A stretch of DNA of 56,413 nt. Origin: Acidovorax delafieldii 2AN. Lineage in GTDB: Bacteria > Pseudomonadota > Gammaproteobacteria > Burkholderiales > Burkholderiaceae_C. The notes beneath the pieces are model-generated. The model did not search any database and was not told where the DNA came from. It saw only the letters and a list, made by a program, of their open reading frames with translations. The stretch spans positions 1-56,413 of the forward strand of contig NZ_ACQT01000008.1 in the NCBI RefSeq assembly GCF_000175235.1, written 5' to 3'. How positions within the stretch are numbered: the stretch's first letter is position 1; each line of letters begins with the position of its first letter. Both the position numbers and the translations under genes were made by a program. Below, in pieces: positions 1-8,663 of this stretch.

Positions 1-573
1 GCTGCGGCTGTTGACGCCCAGCTGGGCAAAGATGGCGGCCACGTGCACACGCACCGTGTTCTCGCTCAGGCCCAGATTGCGGGCTATCACCTTGTTGGGC
101 TTGCCGGTGCACAGCTGCAGCAGCACGTCCAACTGGCGCGCGGTGAGCGCTGGGGCCACCGGTGCGCGCAACGGGGGCGCGTTGCCACAATGGGCCGGAA
201 AGCAGGGATCGCCAGCCAGGGCGCAGGTGATGGCGTCCAGGATGTCTTCCGCGCTGGCCGACTTGGGCAGAAAGCCGTCGGCCCCGCGCACGCGCGCCTC
301 ATGGATGGCATCGGGCGCCACGCTCGCGGACACGAGGACGATGCGCGCCCGTGGGCAGGCCTGCCGCAGCAGCCGCAGTCCGTCCAGTCCACTCATGCCG
401 GGCATCTGGATGTCCAGCAGCACCAGGTCGGCCGCATCCAGCTTCAGCCCGCAGGCCTCGGCCACGGTGCCTGCCTCGTGGATCGTCTGCACTGCCGGGT
501 GGTCCTGCACGATGAGGCGCAATCCCGTGCGAAAAAGGGCGTGGTCGTCAACAAGCAGCAGGCAGGCGGGCAT
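1..573 (-). CDS. LuxR/NarL-family response regulator (3' end cut by window edge)
   Basis: The gene starts at the ATG at 573 and runs off the window, so the last part of the DNA-binding domain is missing; 191 codons are present. The N-terminal receiver domain begins MPACLLLVDDHALF, with the paired acidic residues DD, the phosphoacceptor Asp in LVLLDIQMPGMSG, the Ser switch residue in LVSAS and the Lys in FLPKSAS. After an Ala/Pro linker comes a LuxR-type helix-turn-helix: LTARQLDVLLQLCTGKPNKV followed by IARNLGLSENTVRVHVAAIF. By family it is the cytoplasmic output of a two-component system, activating or repressing promoters when phosphorylated. The partner kinase is not in the window. It is divergent from the gene at 734. 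The family call is firm; the signal is unknown. Confidence 0.9.
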   Translation of the reverse strand, partial: MPACLLLVDDHALFRTGLRLIVQDHPAVQTIHEAGTVAEACGLKLDAADLVLLDIQMPGMSGLDGLRLLRQACPRARIVLVSASVAPDAIHEARVRGADGFLPKSASAEDILDAITCALAGDPCFPAHCGNAPPLRAPVAPALTARQLDVLLQLCTGKPNKVIARNLGLSENTVRVHVAAIFAQLGVNSRS

Positions 574-733
574 GCTCCGAGTATTACCCACAACACCCAA
601 ATGGTGGCTAGTCCTTTTGTGCGATGGACGCACGGGCGCGCGCTTCCTAGACTTTGATCCGCTTTGCAAGTGCTTTTTGAGCTATCGCAACGCGCTTCTC
701 GCCCTGTCTTGACCCTTCGCAATGAGGCTTTCC

Positions 734-1297
734 ATGAGTGCCGTTCTCTCTTCTGCCGCCGGCTTTCCCGAATCCCGTCAACGCACGACCGAGCAGATTT
801 CCGGCGCGCGCGAGGCGGGCGCCGGCCTTGGGGGCAACACGGTGGCGCATCTCGTACAGCAAAATTGTGCCTCCATGCCCACGCCTGCCGGCGTGGTAAT
901 CGAACACCTCGATGCCCAGGCGGGCCTGTGGCAGTTTTCGGTAGACGACGGGCTGACCTGGCGCGCCGTGCGCACGGACCTCATCAACCGCCCCGGCTGC
1001 ATGGGCCTTGCACTCGACCGCGCGGCACGCCTGCGTGTGCTGCCCCTGGGCTCCAACCGCGACGGCGCGCGCGTGGTGTTCCACTGCGTGCAGCGCAGCC
1101 ACGGCCCGGGCAATGGCAGCTACCGGGCCTATGCGCCCGATGAGCGCGAAGACGCATCGCACAGCATCGCTCTGGTGCTGAGTCTGGGCGCGATCAATGG
1201 TGTTCCCCCTGCCGTGAAGGTGCCGCGCCCGCGCAACAAACGCGCGCGGGCACAGGGCGCCGCTGCGGCCTTGGGTGGCGCATTGGCGATGGCCTGA
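734..1297 (+). CDS. Orphan protein with a single cadherin-like repeat
   Basis: About 187 residues. I prefer the ATG at 734 because TGAGG lies six bases upstream of it; an in-frame ATG at 722 is possible. The middle of the protein (AGLWQFSVDDGLTW, then ARLRVLPLGSN) resembles one repeat of the cadherin-like/Ig-like domains of giant bacterial adhesins, whose units typically read G-W-Q-Y-S-x-D-G-G-x-T-W and then a-r-L-r-f-x-P. Here one unit stands alone with no signal peptide, no further repeats and a basic C-terminal stretch (PRPRNKRARAQ) followed by an Ala/Gly tail. It could be a retooled regulatory or binding domain, or a remnant of a large adhesin. It is divergent from the LuxR-type regulator, which may control it (inference). 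Function unknown. Confidence 0.6.
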   Translation: MSAVLSSAAGFPESRQRTTEQISGAREAGAGLGGNTVAHLVQQNCASMPTPAGVVIEHLDAQAGLWQFSVDDGLTWRAVRTDLINRPGCMGLALDRAARLRVLPLGSNRDGARVVFHCVQRSHGPGNGSYRAYAPDEREDASHSIALVLSLGAINGVPPAVKVPRPRNKRARAQGAAAALGGALAMA

Positions 1298-1418
1298 AGG
1301 CCCTTGCATGGGCCCCGCGAAGGGCCCCGGAGTAACCAGCGGCGCGGGGTGCAAAAGCGTTTGCGGCGACAATGCCGGTCCTTTCGTTTTTTCTTCCCTG
1401 TTTTCGTTCGGTTTTTCC

Positions 1419-1937
1419 ATGTCCAGTATCCAGGTTCGTCCCGCCACGCTTCGCGATGCCAAAGCCATTGCCCAGATCCACACTGTTGCCGCCCAAGAGG
1501 CCTACAAAGGGCTGGTGCCAGACGAGCAGTTGAAATCCATGTCGGTCGAAAAACGCCAGGCCTACTGGCGCGAGGCCATTGAATATTGCGAGCCTCAGGT
1601 GCAGGTGGCCATTGACGGCGAGAAGATCGTCGGTTTCGTGGGCTACGACCGCTCGCGCGATGAAAAATCCCGCCCCACCACCGGTGAGATCTGGGCCATC
1701 TACGCTGCCCCCACCCACTGGAACCAGGGCGTGGGCCTGGCCCTGTGGGACGCCGCGCGCGATGGCCTGCACGAAGAAGGCTGCACCAACGTCACCGCGT
1801 GGGTGCCGCTGCGCAACGAGCGCGCGCTGCGTTTCCACGAGCTTGCCGGCTTCAAGCGCGAGCTCTCCACCGCCAAGACCGCTGTCATCGGTGGTGTGAA
1901 GATCGAGGAAGTGCGCCTCAAGCGCCCCATCAACTAA
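1419..1937 (+). CDS. GNAT-family N-acetyltransferase
   Basis: 172 residues from the ATG at 1419, where the domain-like sequence MSSIQVRPATLRDAKAIAQI begins; reading further upstream gives non-conserved sequence. The GNAT fold is visible: an N-terminal beta-strand plus RPATLRDA (motif C), a central strand around GEKIVGFVGYDR, the acetyl-CoA-binding region EIWAIYAAPTHWNQGVGLAL (the usual Q/RxxGxG/A loop, here NQGVGLA), and the C-terminal VTAWVPLRNERALRFHELAG (motif B, N-x-R-A-L-x-F-Y/H-x-x-x-G-F). It should transfer an acetyl group from acetyl-CoA to an amine; the substrate cannot be told from sequence. Only 10 bases separate it from the methyltransferase gene, so the two are probably co-transcribed. 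Confidence 0.88.
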   Translation: MSSIQVRPATLRDAKAIAQIHTVAAQEAYKGLVPDEQLKSMSVEKRQAYWREAIEYCEPQVQVAIDGEKIVGFVGYDRSRDEKSRPTTGEIWAIYAAPTHWNQGVGLALWDAARDGLHEEGCTNVTAWVPLRNERALRFHELAGFKRELSTAKTAVIGGVKIEEVRLKRPIN

Positions 1938-1947
1938 GACCCCTTGC

Positions 1948-3096
1948 ATGATCTCCTGGAGCGACTCGGGTCAGACCCACGAAGCCCGCTGGCGCTCTGA
2001 AAGCGGGGCTGCCGCGCCGCGCCGTGTGGTGGTGGCCGACGACACGCTGCCCGCCGACACGGCCTATCGGCTGGCCTGTGAAGGCACGGGCCTGCTCTGG
2101 CAGGGCGACTTCCAGAACGCCCGCATGCTGCTGCAGGCCCTCATGCGCCGTGCCGACCGCAAGCCCCGCAAGGTGGCGGCGCGGGCGGCAGAAAAAATCG
2201 CTGCGGCCACGCCCGCCGAGGCGTTTCATCTGCACCGCCAGGCACAGGCGCAGCGCGCCCGCGTGCTGTCGGCCCTGTTGATTCCACTCGAGGCCGACTA
2301 CCGCATTGCACTGCGCCGCGCGCCCGATCTGCGCCAGGCCTGCGAGGAAGCATGGGGCCCGCCCCCGGGCGAGCGGATGGTGGCGTCGCTGCGCGAGTTG
2401 CTCGGCCTGGTGGGCGCGCATGAATGGCGCAAGAAGGGCGTTGAGGTGCCGGCGCTCGGGCCGCCCCCGAACAACCGCATCCATCCGCATTACGGCGTCT
2501 TTTCGCCGGTGCGCGGCGAGTATGTGGACCTTGTGGCCGCAGCACCCTTGCCTTCTGCCGCGCTGGCCTTCGACATTGGCACGGGCACCGGCGTGCTGGC
2601 GGCACTGCTGGTGCGTCGTGGCGTGCAGCACGTGGTGGCCACCGAGCAGGACCCGCGTGCCCTGGCCTGCGCCCGCGACAACCTGCAGCGCTTGGCGGTG
2701 CTGCCCCAGGTTGTACTGCAGCAGGCCGATCTGTTCCCCGTGGGTCGGGCGCCGCTGGTGGTCTGCAATCCGCCCTGGGTGCCCGCCCGCCCCAGCTCGC
2801 CCATCGAGCACGCGGTGTACGACGAGGGCAGCCGCATGCTGCGCGGCTTTCTATCGGGGCTTGCCGCGCACCTGGAGTCCGGGGGCGAGGGCTGGCTGAT
2901 CTTGTCGGACCTGGCCGAACACCTGGGGTTGCGCTCGCGTGAGCAGCTCCTGGGCTGGGTTGCCGAAGCGGGCCTGCGGGTGCTGGGGCGTACGGACGTT
3001 CGTCCCCGCCATGCCAAGGCCAGCGATGCGGGTGACGCCCTGCATGCGGCCCGCGCGGCCGAAACCACTTCGCTCTGGCGCCTGGCCGCAGCCTGA
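1948..3096 (+). CDS. Class I SAM-dependent methyltransferase, HemK/PrmA-like
   Basis: 382 residues. The C-terminal half is a Rossmann methyltransferase: the SAM-binding glycine loop FDIGTGTGVLAALL, the acidic end of strand 2 in VVATEQDPRALACARDNLQR, and the catalytic NPPW motif in LVVCNPPWVPARPSS. NPPW/NPPY is typical of N-methyltransferases acting on planar nitrogens, such as HemK/PrmC (glutamine) and N6-adenine or N2-guanine RNA methylases. The first 190 residues are an unassigned helical region that may bind the substrate. The target (release factor, ribosomal protein or rRNA) is not decidable here. It sits just after the acetyltransferase, suggesting a modification-enzyme pair, though that is only context. 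Confidence 0.85.
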   Translation: MISWSDSGQTHEARWRSESGAAAPRRVVVADDTLPADTAYRLACEGTGLLWQGDFQNARMLLQALMRRADRKPRKVAARAAEKIAAATPAEAFHLHRQAQAQRARVLSALLIPLEADYRIALRRAPDLRQACEEAWGPPPGERMVASLRELLGLVGAHEWRKKGVEVPALGPPPNNRIHPHYGVFSPVRGEYVDLVAAAPLPSAALAFDIGTGTGVLAALLVRRGVQHVVATEQDPRALACARDNLQRLAVLPQVVLQQADLFPVGRAPLVVCNPPWVPARPSSPIEHAVYDEGSRMLRGFLSGLAAHLESGGEGWLILSDLAEHLGLRSREQLLGWVAEAGLRVLGRTDVRPRHAKASDAGDALHAARAAETTSLWRLAAA

Positions 3097-3152
3097 GTCC
3101 GGGCCCCGGCAGGCCAGGAGCGCCCTGGCTGCGGACTGGTGCCGCCGCTTTT

Positions 3153-3668
3153 TCAGTTACCCCAGGCGGACGACAGCGCGTGCTCTGGCGGCTGCAACTG
3201 CTCCAGGCGCTCGCGTATGCCCTGGGCGCGCTCGGGACCGGCCCGCTGTGTTACTTCGGCCAGCAAGGCCTCGCCCACCTCCAGCATGCTCTGGCGGTCG
3301 CGTGCCGCGCGCAAGGCCGCATGGAATGAACGGGCCAGCGCAGGGTCGCGCCGCGCAAAAAGGCGCTCGCACAGGTCGAAAAGGTACATGCGCGTGCCGG
3401 CCAGCGAGCGCAGCGCCGCGGTCGGCTCGGGCGGTGTTTCCAGTGAAGCGGTCGAGGCCTCGGGCGCCGGGTCTGCAGCCTGCGCGGCCAGGTAGCCGTC
3501 GCGCAAGAGGCGGTCGACCATCTGGGCGCCCACGCCGTTGTACATGGTCTGCAAATCGGCCAGCGGCTTGCCGTCCGCCAGCAACAGCAGCGAACGCTCG
3601 CGCAGGCTCAGTGTGCGAACGCCGGGCGAGAGTTCGCGGCGGGCTTTATCGGTTCGTTGGAGCAGCAT
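3153..3668 (-). CDS. Conserved hypothetical protein, about 171 residues
   Basis: Starts at 3668 (MLLQRTDKARRELSPGVRTL). I do not recognise a named domain. The N-terminal third (LSLRERSLLLLADGKPLADL, then QTMYNGVGAQMVDRLLRDGY) looks like a small winged-helix-like module of the sort that begins many Burkholderiales unknowns. The rest is helical and rich in Ala, Arg and Glu. There is no signal peptide or membrane segment, so it is probably cytoplasmic. It is convergent with the methyltransferase gene and divergent from dusC; a 7-bp hairpin (CCCCGGC/GCCGGGG, 3730-3749) lies in its leader. Codon use fits a real gene. Confidence 0.7.
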   Translation of the reverse strand: MLLQRTDKARRELSPGVRTLSLRERSLLLLADGKPLADLQTMYNGVGAQMVDRLLRDGYLAAQAADPAPEASTASLETPPEPTAALRSLAGTRMYLFDLCERLFARRDPALARSFHAALRAARDRQSMLEVGEALLAEVTQRAGPERAQGIRERLEQLQPPEHALSSAWGN

Positions 3669-3820
3669 GGCGCACGGTCACGGAAGGGATTGCCCGCCAT
3701 TGGAACCCGCCGCGATGACGCCGTGATGACCCCGGCGATGGAGCCGGGGCCTTCGGAGCGTTGCCCCTCGGCGCTGCCGCACAATGGCGGGTGGTGCCGG
3801 TGTCGCGCTTTGCCGTTTGT

Positions 3821-3877
3821 TTGCTATTGAATTGGCAGCTGTTGGCGCTTTGCTGATAAGCGCAATGGCCATTATTT
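3821..3877 (+). repeat. Palindromic intergenic repeat, copy A
   Basis: Begins TTGCTATTGAATTGGCAGCT and carries the stem GCGCTT-tgctgat-AAGCGC. It matches the copies at 25869-25925, 9294-9342 (reverse) and 56164-56212 in order and spacing: a GCTAT-A-rich start, an AGCTG/GGCTA block, then a GCGCTT...AAGCGC hairpin. It lies directly upstream of dusC and probably belongs in its leader or promoter region. Confidence 0.65.
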
Positions 3878-3928
3878 GTTCCAATTTCTCAGTCCGTCGT
3901 CCGCCATGCTTGCGGGCGGCCCCGTGCG

Positions 3929-4882
3929 ATGACCTTGTTGCTTGCCCCCATGGAGGGGCTTCTGGATTTTGTGCTGCGCGACGTGCTCACCCGGGTGGGC
4001 GGCGTGGACCGCTGTGTCTCCGAATTCATCCGCATCACGGGCACGTTGCTGCCTGACAAGGTCTTCCTGCGCTATGTGCCTGAGCTGCACCACGGTGGCC
4101 GCACGCTGGCGGGCGTGCCCGTGCGCGCGCAGTTGCTCGGCTCCGACCCGGTCTGCATGGCTGAGAACGCAGCCCGGCTGGCTGCGCTGGGACCTGAGGG
4201 CATCGATCTCAACTTCGGCTGCCCGGCCAAGGTGGTCAACCGCCATGGCGGCGGAGCCGCGTTGCTGCAAGAGCCGCAGCGCATTGCCGCGGTGGTGTCC
4301 GCCGTGCGCCGCGCAGTGCCGGCCCACCTGCCCGTGTCGGCCAAGATGCGCCTGGGCTTCAACGACGCGAGTCTGGCGCGCGAGTGCGCCCAGGCCATGG
4401 AGGCGGGCGGCGCCTGCGAGCTGGTGGTACATGCCCGCACCAAGGCGGACGGTTATCGGCCGCCCGCCTATTGGGAGCAGATACCGGCAATCCGTGCGGC
4501 CGTGCGCATTCCCGTCGTGGCCAACGGCGAGATTTGGACCGTGGCCGATGCGCTGCGTTGCCGTGAGGTGTCGGGCTGCGATGCACTCATGCTGGGCCGC
4601 GGCATGGTGGCCGACCCCGGCCTGGCCCATGCCATCCGTGCGGCGGATGCCGGTGTGCCTGGTCTGGGTGGGGTCGAGTGGCCGGCCCTGGTGCCGCAGC
4701 TGGCGGTGTTCTGGGATCTGGTGTGCCAGGACCTCGAGCCGCGCCAGCGTGCGGGCCGGCTCAAGCAGTGGCTCAACCTGCTGCGCCGCCGCTTTCCGCA
4801 GGCCGAGGCCGCCTACCAGCAGGTGCGCACCATGACCGACCAGCGGGCCATATCGGCCTGGGTGGCTGCGCTGCAGGCGTGA
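3929..4882 (+). CDS. dusC: tRNA-dihydrouridine(16) synthase DusC
   Basis: 317 residues, the usual size. A flavin enzyme that reduces uridine in tRNA to dihydrouridine using NADPH and FMN, in the cytoplasm. It starts with the Dus signature LLLAPMEGLLDFVLRDVLT, followed by the DLNFGCPAKVVNRHGGGAAL segment carrying the catalytic Cys, the KMRLGF phosphate-contacting motif, VVHARTKADGYRPPAYWEQI with the active-site His, and the FMN phosphate loop VVANGEIWT...GCDALMLGRGMVADP. The GYRPPAYWE segment and a short C-terminal helical domain point to DusC rather than DusA or DusB. An 8-codon upstream frame (3906-3932) overlaps the start as ATGA, but its coding role is doubtful. Confidence 0.93.
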   Translation: MTLLLAPMEGLLDFVLRDVLTRVGGVDRCVSEFIRITGTLLPDKVFLRYVPELHHGGRTLAGVPVRAQLLGSDPVCMAENAARLAALGPEGIDLNFGCPAKVVNRHGGGAALLQEPQRIAAVVSAVRRAVPAHLPVSAKMRLGFNDASLARECAQAMEAGGACELVVHARTKADGYRPPAYWEQIPAIRAAVRIPVVANGEIWTVADALRCREVSGCDALMLGRGMVADPGLAHAIRAADAGVPGLGGVEWPALVPQLAVFWDLVCQDLEPRQRAGRLKQWLNLLRRRFPQAEAAYQQVRTMTDQRAISAWVAALQA

Positions 4883-5062
4883 GGCCGATGCCGGTACGTG
4901 TTCTTCGGTGCGCCGGCGTGCGGAGTGCGTGAGGAGGATCGGGACAGCGCGGCATACACTTGGTGCCGGGGCGAAAGGGCACGGTGAGGCGCGTGACCTG
5001 TGCCTGTGCCAGTCTGGTCATGCCTTGGGCATGTTCAGAAAGCGATACCACTGGGGCGCCTG

Positions 5063-6916
5063 CTACAGCAGGTGATCGGGCGCCAAGGGCCCCAAGAGCT
5101 GCAGCAGCCACCGCAGCGGCGCGCTGGCGCCGGGCTCCGAGGTGGCGTCCTGCAGCTCGCTGCCTTCAGGCGCCCGCCAGACCAGGCCGCCATGGGCCTG
5201 TTGCTCGACATGCCATGCCGAGTCGCGCAGGGCCTGCTCGATGCGCCCGCCCGCCTGGCGAGACAGGTCGGCGCTGCGTATGAGCAGGGCGATCTCGGTG
5301 TTCTGCTTTTGCGAGCGCATATCGAGGTTCATCGAGCCCACGGCCAGCAGGCGCTGGTCCATGATCAGCAGCTTGGAATGGAGCATGGCGCGTGATGATC
5401 CGTTCGAGCCCGCGCCAGAGGCCCCGAAGGCGCTGCGCACGTTGGTGACTTCGCTGTGCATCTCGTACAGGTCCACACCCATCGCCAACAGCTCCCTGCG
5501 GTGGCGCGCGTAGCCCACATGCGCAATGGGCGCGTCGTTGGAGGCGAGCGAGTTGGTGAGCACGCGCACGCGCACGCCCTTGGCGCGTGCGGCGGCCAGT
5601 GCGGCCGTGATCTCGGGGCCGGGCACGAAGTAGGGCGAGACGATGAGCAGGTCCCGGCGGGCCCGCCCCATGAGTTGCAGCAAGCCGTCCACCACCGTGT
5701 CCTCCTTGTCGCTGGCGGTGGCGTTGGGTGCAGCCGCTGCTGCGGGGACCGTGCCAGATGCCGCGGCGCTTGCAGTGGCTTGCGCGGCGGATGCGAAGGC
5801 TTTGGCGCCGCGCCGTTGGGCCGCCACTGTGGCGCGTGGCGAGGGGGTGGGCGGCACGCCAGCGGTGCTCGCGGAATCACCCGGGGGGCCGTCGGCGGGA
5901 ATCTTGGCGGGCTTGTCCACCAGCACCACGGCAGGTGCCCAGGTAAATTGCGCCGTGCCCAGGTCCATGGGCTTTTGGTCCCACACCTGGCTGCGCTGGG
6001 CCTCGCTGGCGTCCGTTGCCAGCGCTGTAGAAGCCGCCGCGCCGGGGGCAGAGGCGGCGGGCACTGGTGACGCTGCGACAGTGCTTGCCGCCGGGGCCGC
6101 ATCACCGCCCGGTGACGAGGCGGCTGGGCGCAGCGACTCGAGTTCCTCTTTGGTGATGAGCGACTGGACCGGGTAGGCGCGCTCATTGTTCCAGTAGCTG
6201 TCGAAACTGCGCGAAAGTTCTTTCACGATGGGGCCGGCCGCCAGCACATCCAGGTCCACGAAATTGCCCGACTCGTCGTTGCCGAAATAGGCGTCACCCA
6301 GGTTGCGTCCGCCGGCCACGCCCATGGCGTTATCGGCGATGAAGAGCTTGTTGTGCATGCGCTGCTGCACGCGCGAGAAATCACCCAGTGCGCTGAACAT
6401 GCGCCCCAGCGTCGAGCCGCGCGCCCCGGCCACCGGGTTGAACATGCGCATTTCGATGTTGGGCTCGAAGGCCAGGCGCATCACCTGGGCGTTTTTTCCG
6501 GCGCTGTGGTAGTCGTCCAGCAGCACGCGCACGCGCACGCCCCGCCGGGCTGCAGCCACCACGCCCAGCAGCAGGCGTTCGGCGCTGGCGTCGGCATGGA
6601 TGGCGTAGTACTGCAGGTCGAGCGTCTTGTGCGCCGCTTCCACCAGTGCCAGTCGGCTGCTGTAGGCGGCCTGTGGCCCGGCCAGCAGCAGAAAGCCCGA
6701 GTCGAAGCGTGCCTTGGCTGCGGTGCGGCGTTCCACCACCAGCGTGGCCAGGGGAGTGCCGGTCGGCGATTCCAGTGCGGTGGAGACGGGCCGCTGTACG
6801 TCCTTGGGCAACTCTGCGCAGCCGCACAGCACGGGCACCAGAATCGCCAGCCACAAAAGCTGCCTGCCGCGGTGCAGCAACGGAGACAAAGAACCGGTGG
6901 CAAGGGTGAGCGGCAT
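5063..6916 (-). CDS. clsC: Phospholipase D-family lipoprotein, ClsC-like cardiolipin synthase
   Basis: 617 residues from the ATG at 6916. The N-terminus is a lipoprotein signal: a hydrophobic stretch LLWLAILVPVLCGC ends in the lipobox LCGC, so the protein should be lipid-anchored. Two HKD phospholipase D motifs are present: MHNKLFIADN...GGRNLGDAYF (about residue 190) and LHSKLLIMDQ...GSMNLDMRS (about 540). ClsC enzymes condense phosphatidylglycerol with phosphatidylethanolamine to make cardiolipin. A low-complexity Ala/Pro/Ser insert of about 130 residues (roughly 255-385, encoded near 5720-6150) separates the two halves and makes the protein longer than most ClsC proteins. Convergent with dusC. 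Another PLD-family phospholipid activity cannot be excluded. Confidence 0.85.
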   Translation of the reverse strand: MPLTLATGSLSPLLHRGRQLLWLAILVPVLCGCAELPKDVQRPVSTALESPTGTPLATLVVERRTAAKARFDSGFLLLAGPQAAYSSRLALVEAAHKTLDLQYYAIHADASAERLLLGVVAAARRGVRVRVLLDDYHSAGKNAQVMRLAFEPNIEMRMFNPVAGARGSTLGRMFSALGDFSRVQQRMHNKLFIADNAMGVAGGRNLGDAYFGNDESGNFVDLDVLAAGPIVKELSRSFDSYWNNERAYPVQSLITKEELESLRPAASSPGGDAAPAASTVAASPVPAASAPGAAASTALATDASEAQRSQVWDQKPMDLGTAQFTWAPAVVLVDKPAKIPADGPPGDSASTAGVPPTPSPRATVAAQRRGAKAFASAAQATASAAASGTVPAAAAAPNATASDKEDTVVDGLLQLMGRARRDLLIVSPYFVPGPEITAALAAARAKGVRVRVLTNSLASNDAPIAHVGYARHRRELLAMGVDLYEMHSEVTNVRSAFGASGAGSNGSSRAMLHSKLLIMDQRLLAVGSMNLDMRSQKQNTEIALLIRSADLSRQAGGRIEQALRDSAWHVEQQAHGGLVWRAPEGSELQDATSEPGASAPLRWLLQLLGPLAPDHLL

Positions 6917-7372
6917 GGCGGACCTGGCAAAAGTGGGGCGGGGCTTTGCCGAAAGCGCTGTTGGATGCTTCTCCTTGCCCAGCCGCGCCCGCCATGGGCC
7001 ACAGCGTAACGGGTGGGACCGTGCCGTGGTGTCGGACGGGGCCCCGGCGCCCGGTATGCCGGAGCGCCGTGGCTCGTGCGCAACGCAGCAGAATGCCCGA
7101 TCGGTCGCGCTGGCCCGCCTGGTACTGCTTCCGCATTCGGTGGGCTTGTGTGATGTGTCATCGAAACGCGTTGCCCCCCAAGCGCAGTTCCGTTACCGCG
7201 CCTGCGGCGGGCGCGAGGGTAGGGATGCGGCGGAGGTCTTGTTGCGCGGGGCCACGGGCCCATTCCATGGCTCCATGGCATCCTGCCCCCGCCCGCACAT
7301 GCGCGGCTACCTTTTAGTGGCGGTCCTCCGCTGGGAAGGCGGCAGCACCGCTGGCTCTGCCAGAGGCGCGGT
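6917..7372. other. Intergenic region, 456 bases
   Basis: Lies between the start of the ClsC-like gene and the end of amtB, both on the minus strand. It must hold the clsC promoter, but I cannot point to a convincing -35/-10 pair. I see no RNA gene, repeat or credible reading frame. Confidence 0.5.
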
Positions 7373-8575
7373 TCACCAGCTCACTTCCCGATCGGGAGTG
7401 GCGCTGATTTTGTGGATGGAAAGATCTGCGCCATCGAATTCTTCTTCCTGCGACAGGCGCAGGCCCAGCGTGGCCTTGAGCACGCCATACACCATTGTCC
7501 CTCCGGCAAATGCCCAGAGCACGCCCATGCCCGTGCCTATCAGCTGCGCCCCCAGGCTCACGCCGCCCAGTCCGCCCAGCGCCTTGCTGCCAAAAATGCC
7601 TGCGGCGATACCGCCCCAGGTGCCACACAGCCCGTGCAGGGGCCACACGCCCAGCACGTCGTCGATCTTCCAGCGGTTCTGCGTGAGTGTGAACATCGCC
7701 ACGAAGATGGTGCCTGCCACGGCGCCCACCACCAGTGCGCCCAGCGGGTGCATCAGATCGGAGCCAGCGCACACGGCGACCAGGCCCGCCAGCGGCCCGT
7801 TGTGCACGAAGCCAGGGTCGTTCTTGCCCATCACCAGGGCGGCCAGCGTGCCGCCCACCATAGCCATCAGCGAGTTGACCGCCACCAGGCCCGAGAGCTT
7901 GTCCACGGTCTGCGCACTCATCACATTGAAGCCAAACCAGCCTACCACCAGTACCCATGCGCCCAGCGCCAGGAACGGGATGTTCGAAGGCGGGTGGGCC
8001 GAGATGGCCCCGTCCTTGCGGTAGCGGTTCGAGCGCGAGCCCAGCAGCAGCACGGCCGGCAGCGCAATCCAGCCGCCCACGGCATGCACCACCACGGAGC
8101 CCGCAAAATCATGGAAGGATGCGCCGGTGAGCGCTTCTATCCCGGCTTGGATGCCAAAGTGCCCGTTCCAGGCAATGCCCTCGAAGAATGGATAGACAAA
8201 CCCGACGATGGCAGCCGTTGCCAGCAGTTGAGGCCAAAATTTGGCACGTTCGGCGATACCGCCCGACACAATGGCCGGAATCGCCGCCGCGAAGGTGAGC
8301 AGGAAGAAAAACTTCACCAGCTCATAGCCGTTCTGCTGGGCCAGCGTCTCGGCGCCCACGAAGAAATGGGTGCCGTAGGCCACGCCGTAGCCAACCGCGA
8401 AGTACACCACCGTGGAAACCGAGAAATCCACCAGGATCTTGACCAGTGCGTTCACCTGGTTCTTCTTGCGGACGGTGCCCAGTTCCAGAAAAGCAAAACC
8501 GGCGTGCATGGCCAGGACCATGATGGCGCCCAGCAGAATGAACAAAGCATCGCTGCCCTGTTTGAGTGCATTCAT
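7373..8575 (-). CDS. amtB: Ammonium transporter AmtB
   Basis: 400 residues. The start at 8575 (MNALKQGSDALFILLGAIMV) is set by the upstream GAGGA ribosome-binding site; the frame stays open to 8917, but that part shows no conservation. About eleven hydrophobic segments are visible. Family motifs include the channel histidines in DFAGSVVVHAVGG and WPLHGLCGTWGG, the Phe gate region, and the C-terminal LGLRLSQEEEFDGADLSIH, where the GlnK/GlnB regulator docks in characterised Amt proteins. It conducts ammonium across the inner membrane. There is no cleavable signal peptide of the E. coli type and no glnK next to it, which is less usual. Expression is likely nitrogen-regulated (see the sigma-54 promoter at 8648-8663). 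Confidence 0.95.
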   Translation of the reverse strand: MNALKQGSDALFILLGAIMVLAMHAGFAFLELGTVRKKNQVNALVKILVDFSVSTVVYFAVGYGVAYGTHFFVGAETLAQQNGYELVKFFFLLTFAAAIPAIVSGGIAERAKFWPQLLATAAIVGFVYPFFEGIAWNGHFGIQAGIEALTGASFHDFAGSVVVHAVGGWIALPAVLLLGSRSNRYRKDGAISAHPPSNIPFLALGAWVLVVGWFGFNVMSAQTVDKLSGLVAVNSLMAMVGGTLAALVMGKNDPGFVHNGPLAGLVAVCAGSDLMHPLGALVVGAVAGTIFVAMFTLTQNRWKIDDVLGVWPLHGLCGTWGGIAAGIFGSKALGGLGGVSLGAQLIGTGMGVLWAFAGGTMVYGVLKATLGLRLSQEEEFDGADLSIHKISATPDREVSW

Positions 8576-8647
8576 AACTTCCTCGTGCTCTGTGTTGATC
8601 TTTCCTGGTGCGGTTGCAGGGGTTGCGCCAGAATTGCACCAAAAACA

Positions 8648-8663
8648 AGCAAAAATCAGGCCA
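8648..8663 (-). promoter_or_regulatory. Sigma-54 (RpoN) promoter of amtB
   Basis: Read on the minus strand the site is TGGCCTGATTTTTGCT, matching the sigma-54 consensus TGGCACG-N4-TTGCW with the invariant GG and GC at exactly the right distance. It lies about 72 bases upstream of the amtB start, in the right orientation. TGCACCAA and TTGGTGCA half-sites (8685-8692 and 8635-8642), similar to halves of NtrC sites, flank it, but their spacing is not that of a classical NtrC dyad. Confidence 0.75.

Noticed and set aside
655-705. Possible degenerate repeat copy near the LuxR-type gene start
   Set aside because: Only GATAGCT and scattered bases match; no paired arms.
3730-3749. CCCCGGC/GCCGGGG hairpin as a terminator
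   Set aside because: No T-tract on either strand and it lies in a divergent promoter region.
3906-3932. Eight-codon upstream frame overlapping the dusC start
   Set aside because: No ribosome-binding site and a short frame is expected by chance.
5019-5033. CATGCC-TTG-GGCATG hairpin between dusC and clsC as a bidirectional terminator
   Set aside because: Six-bp stem with no T-tract; may contribute to 3' ends but is not supportable.
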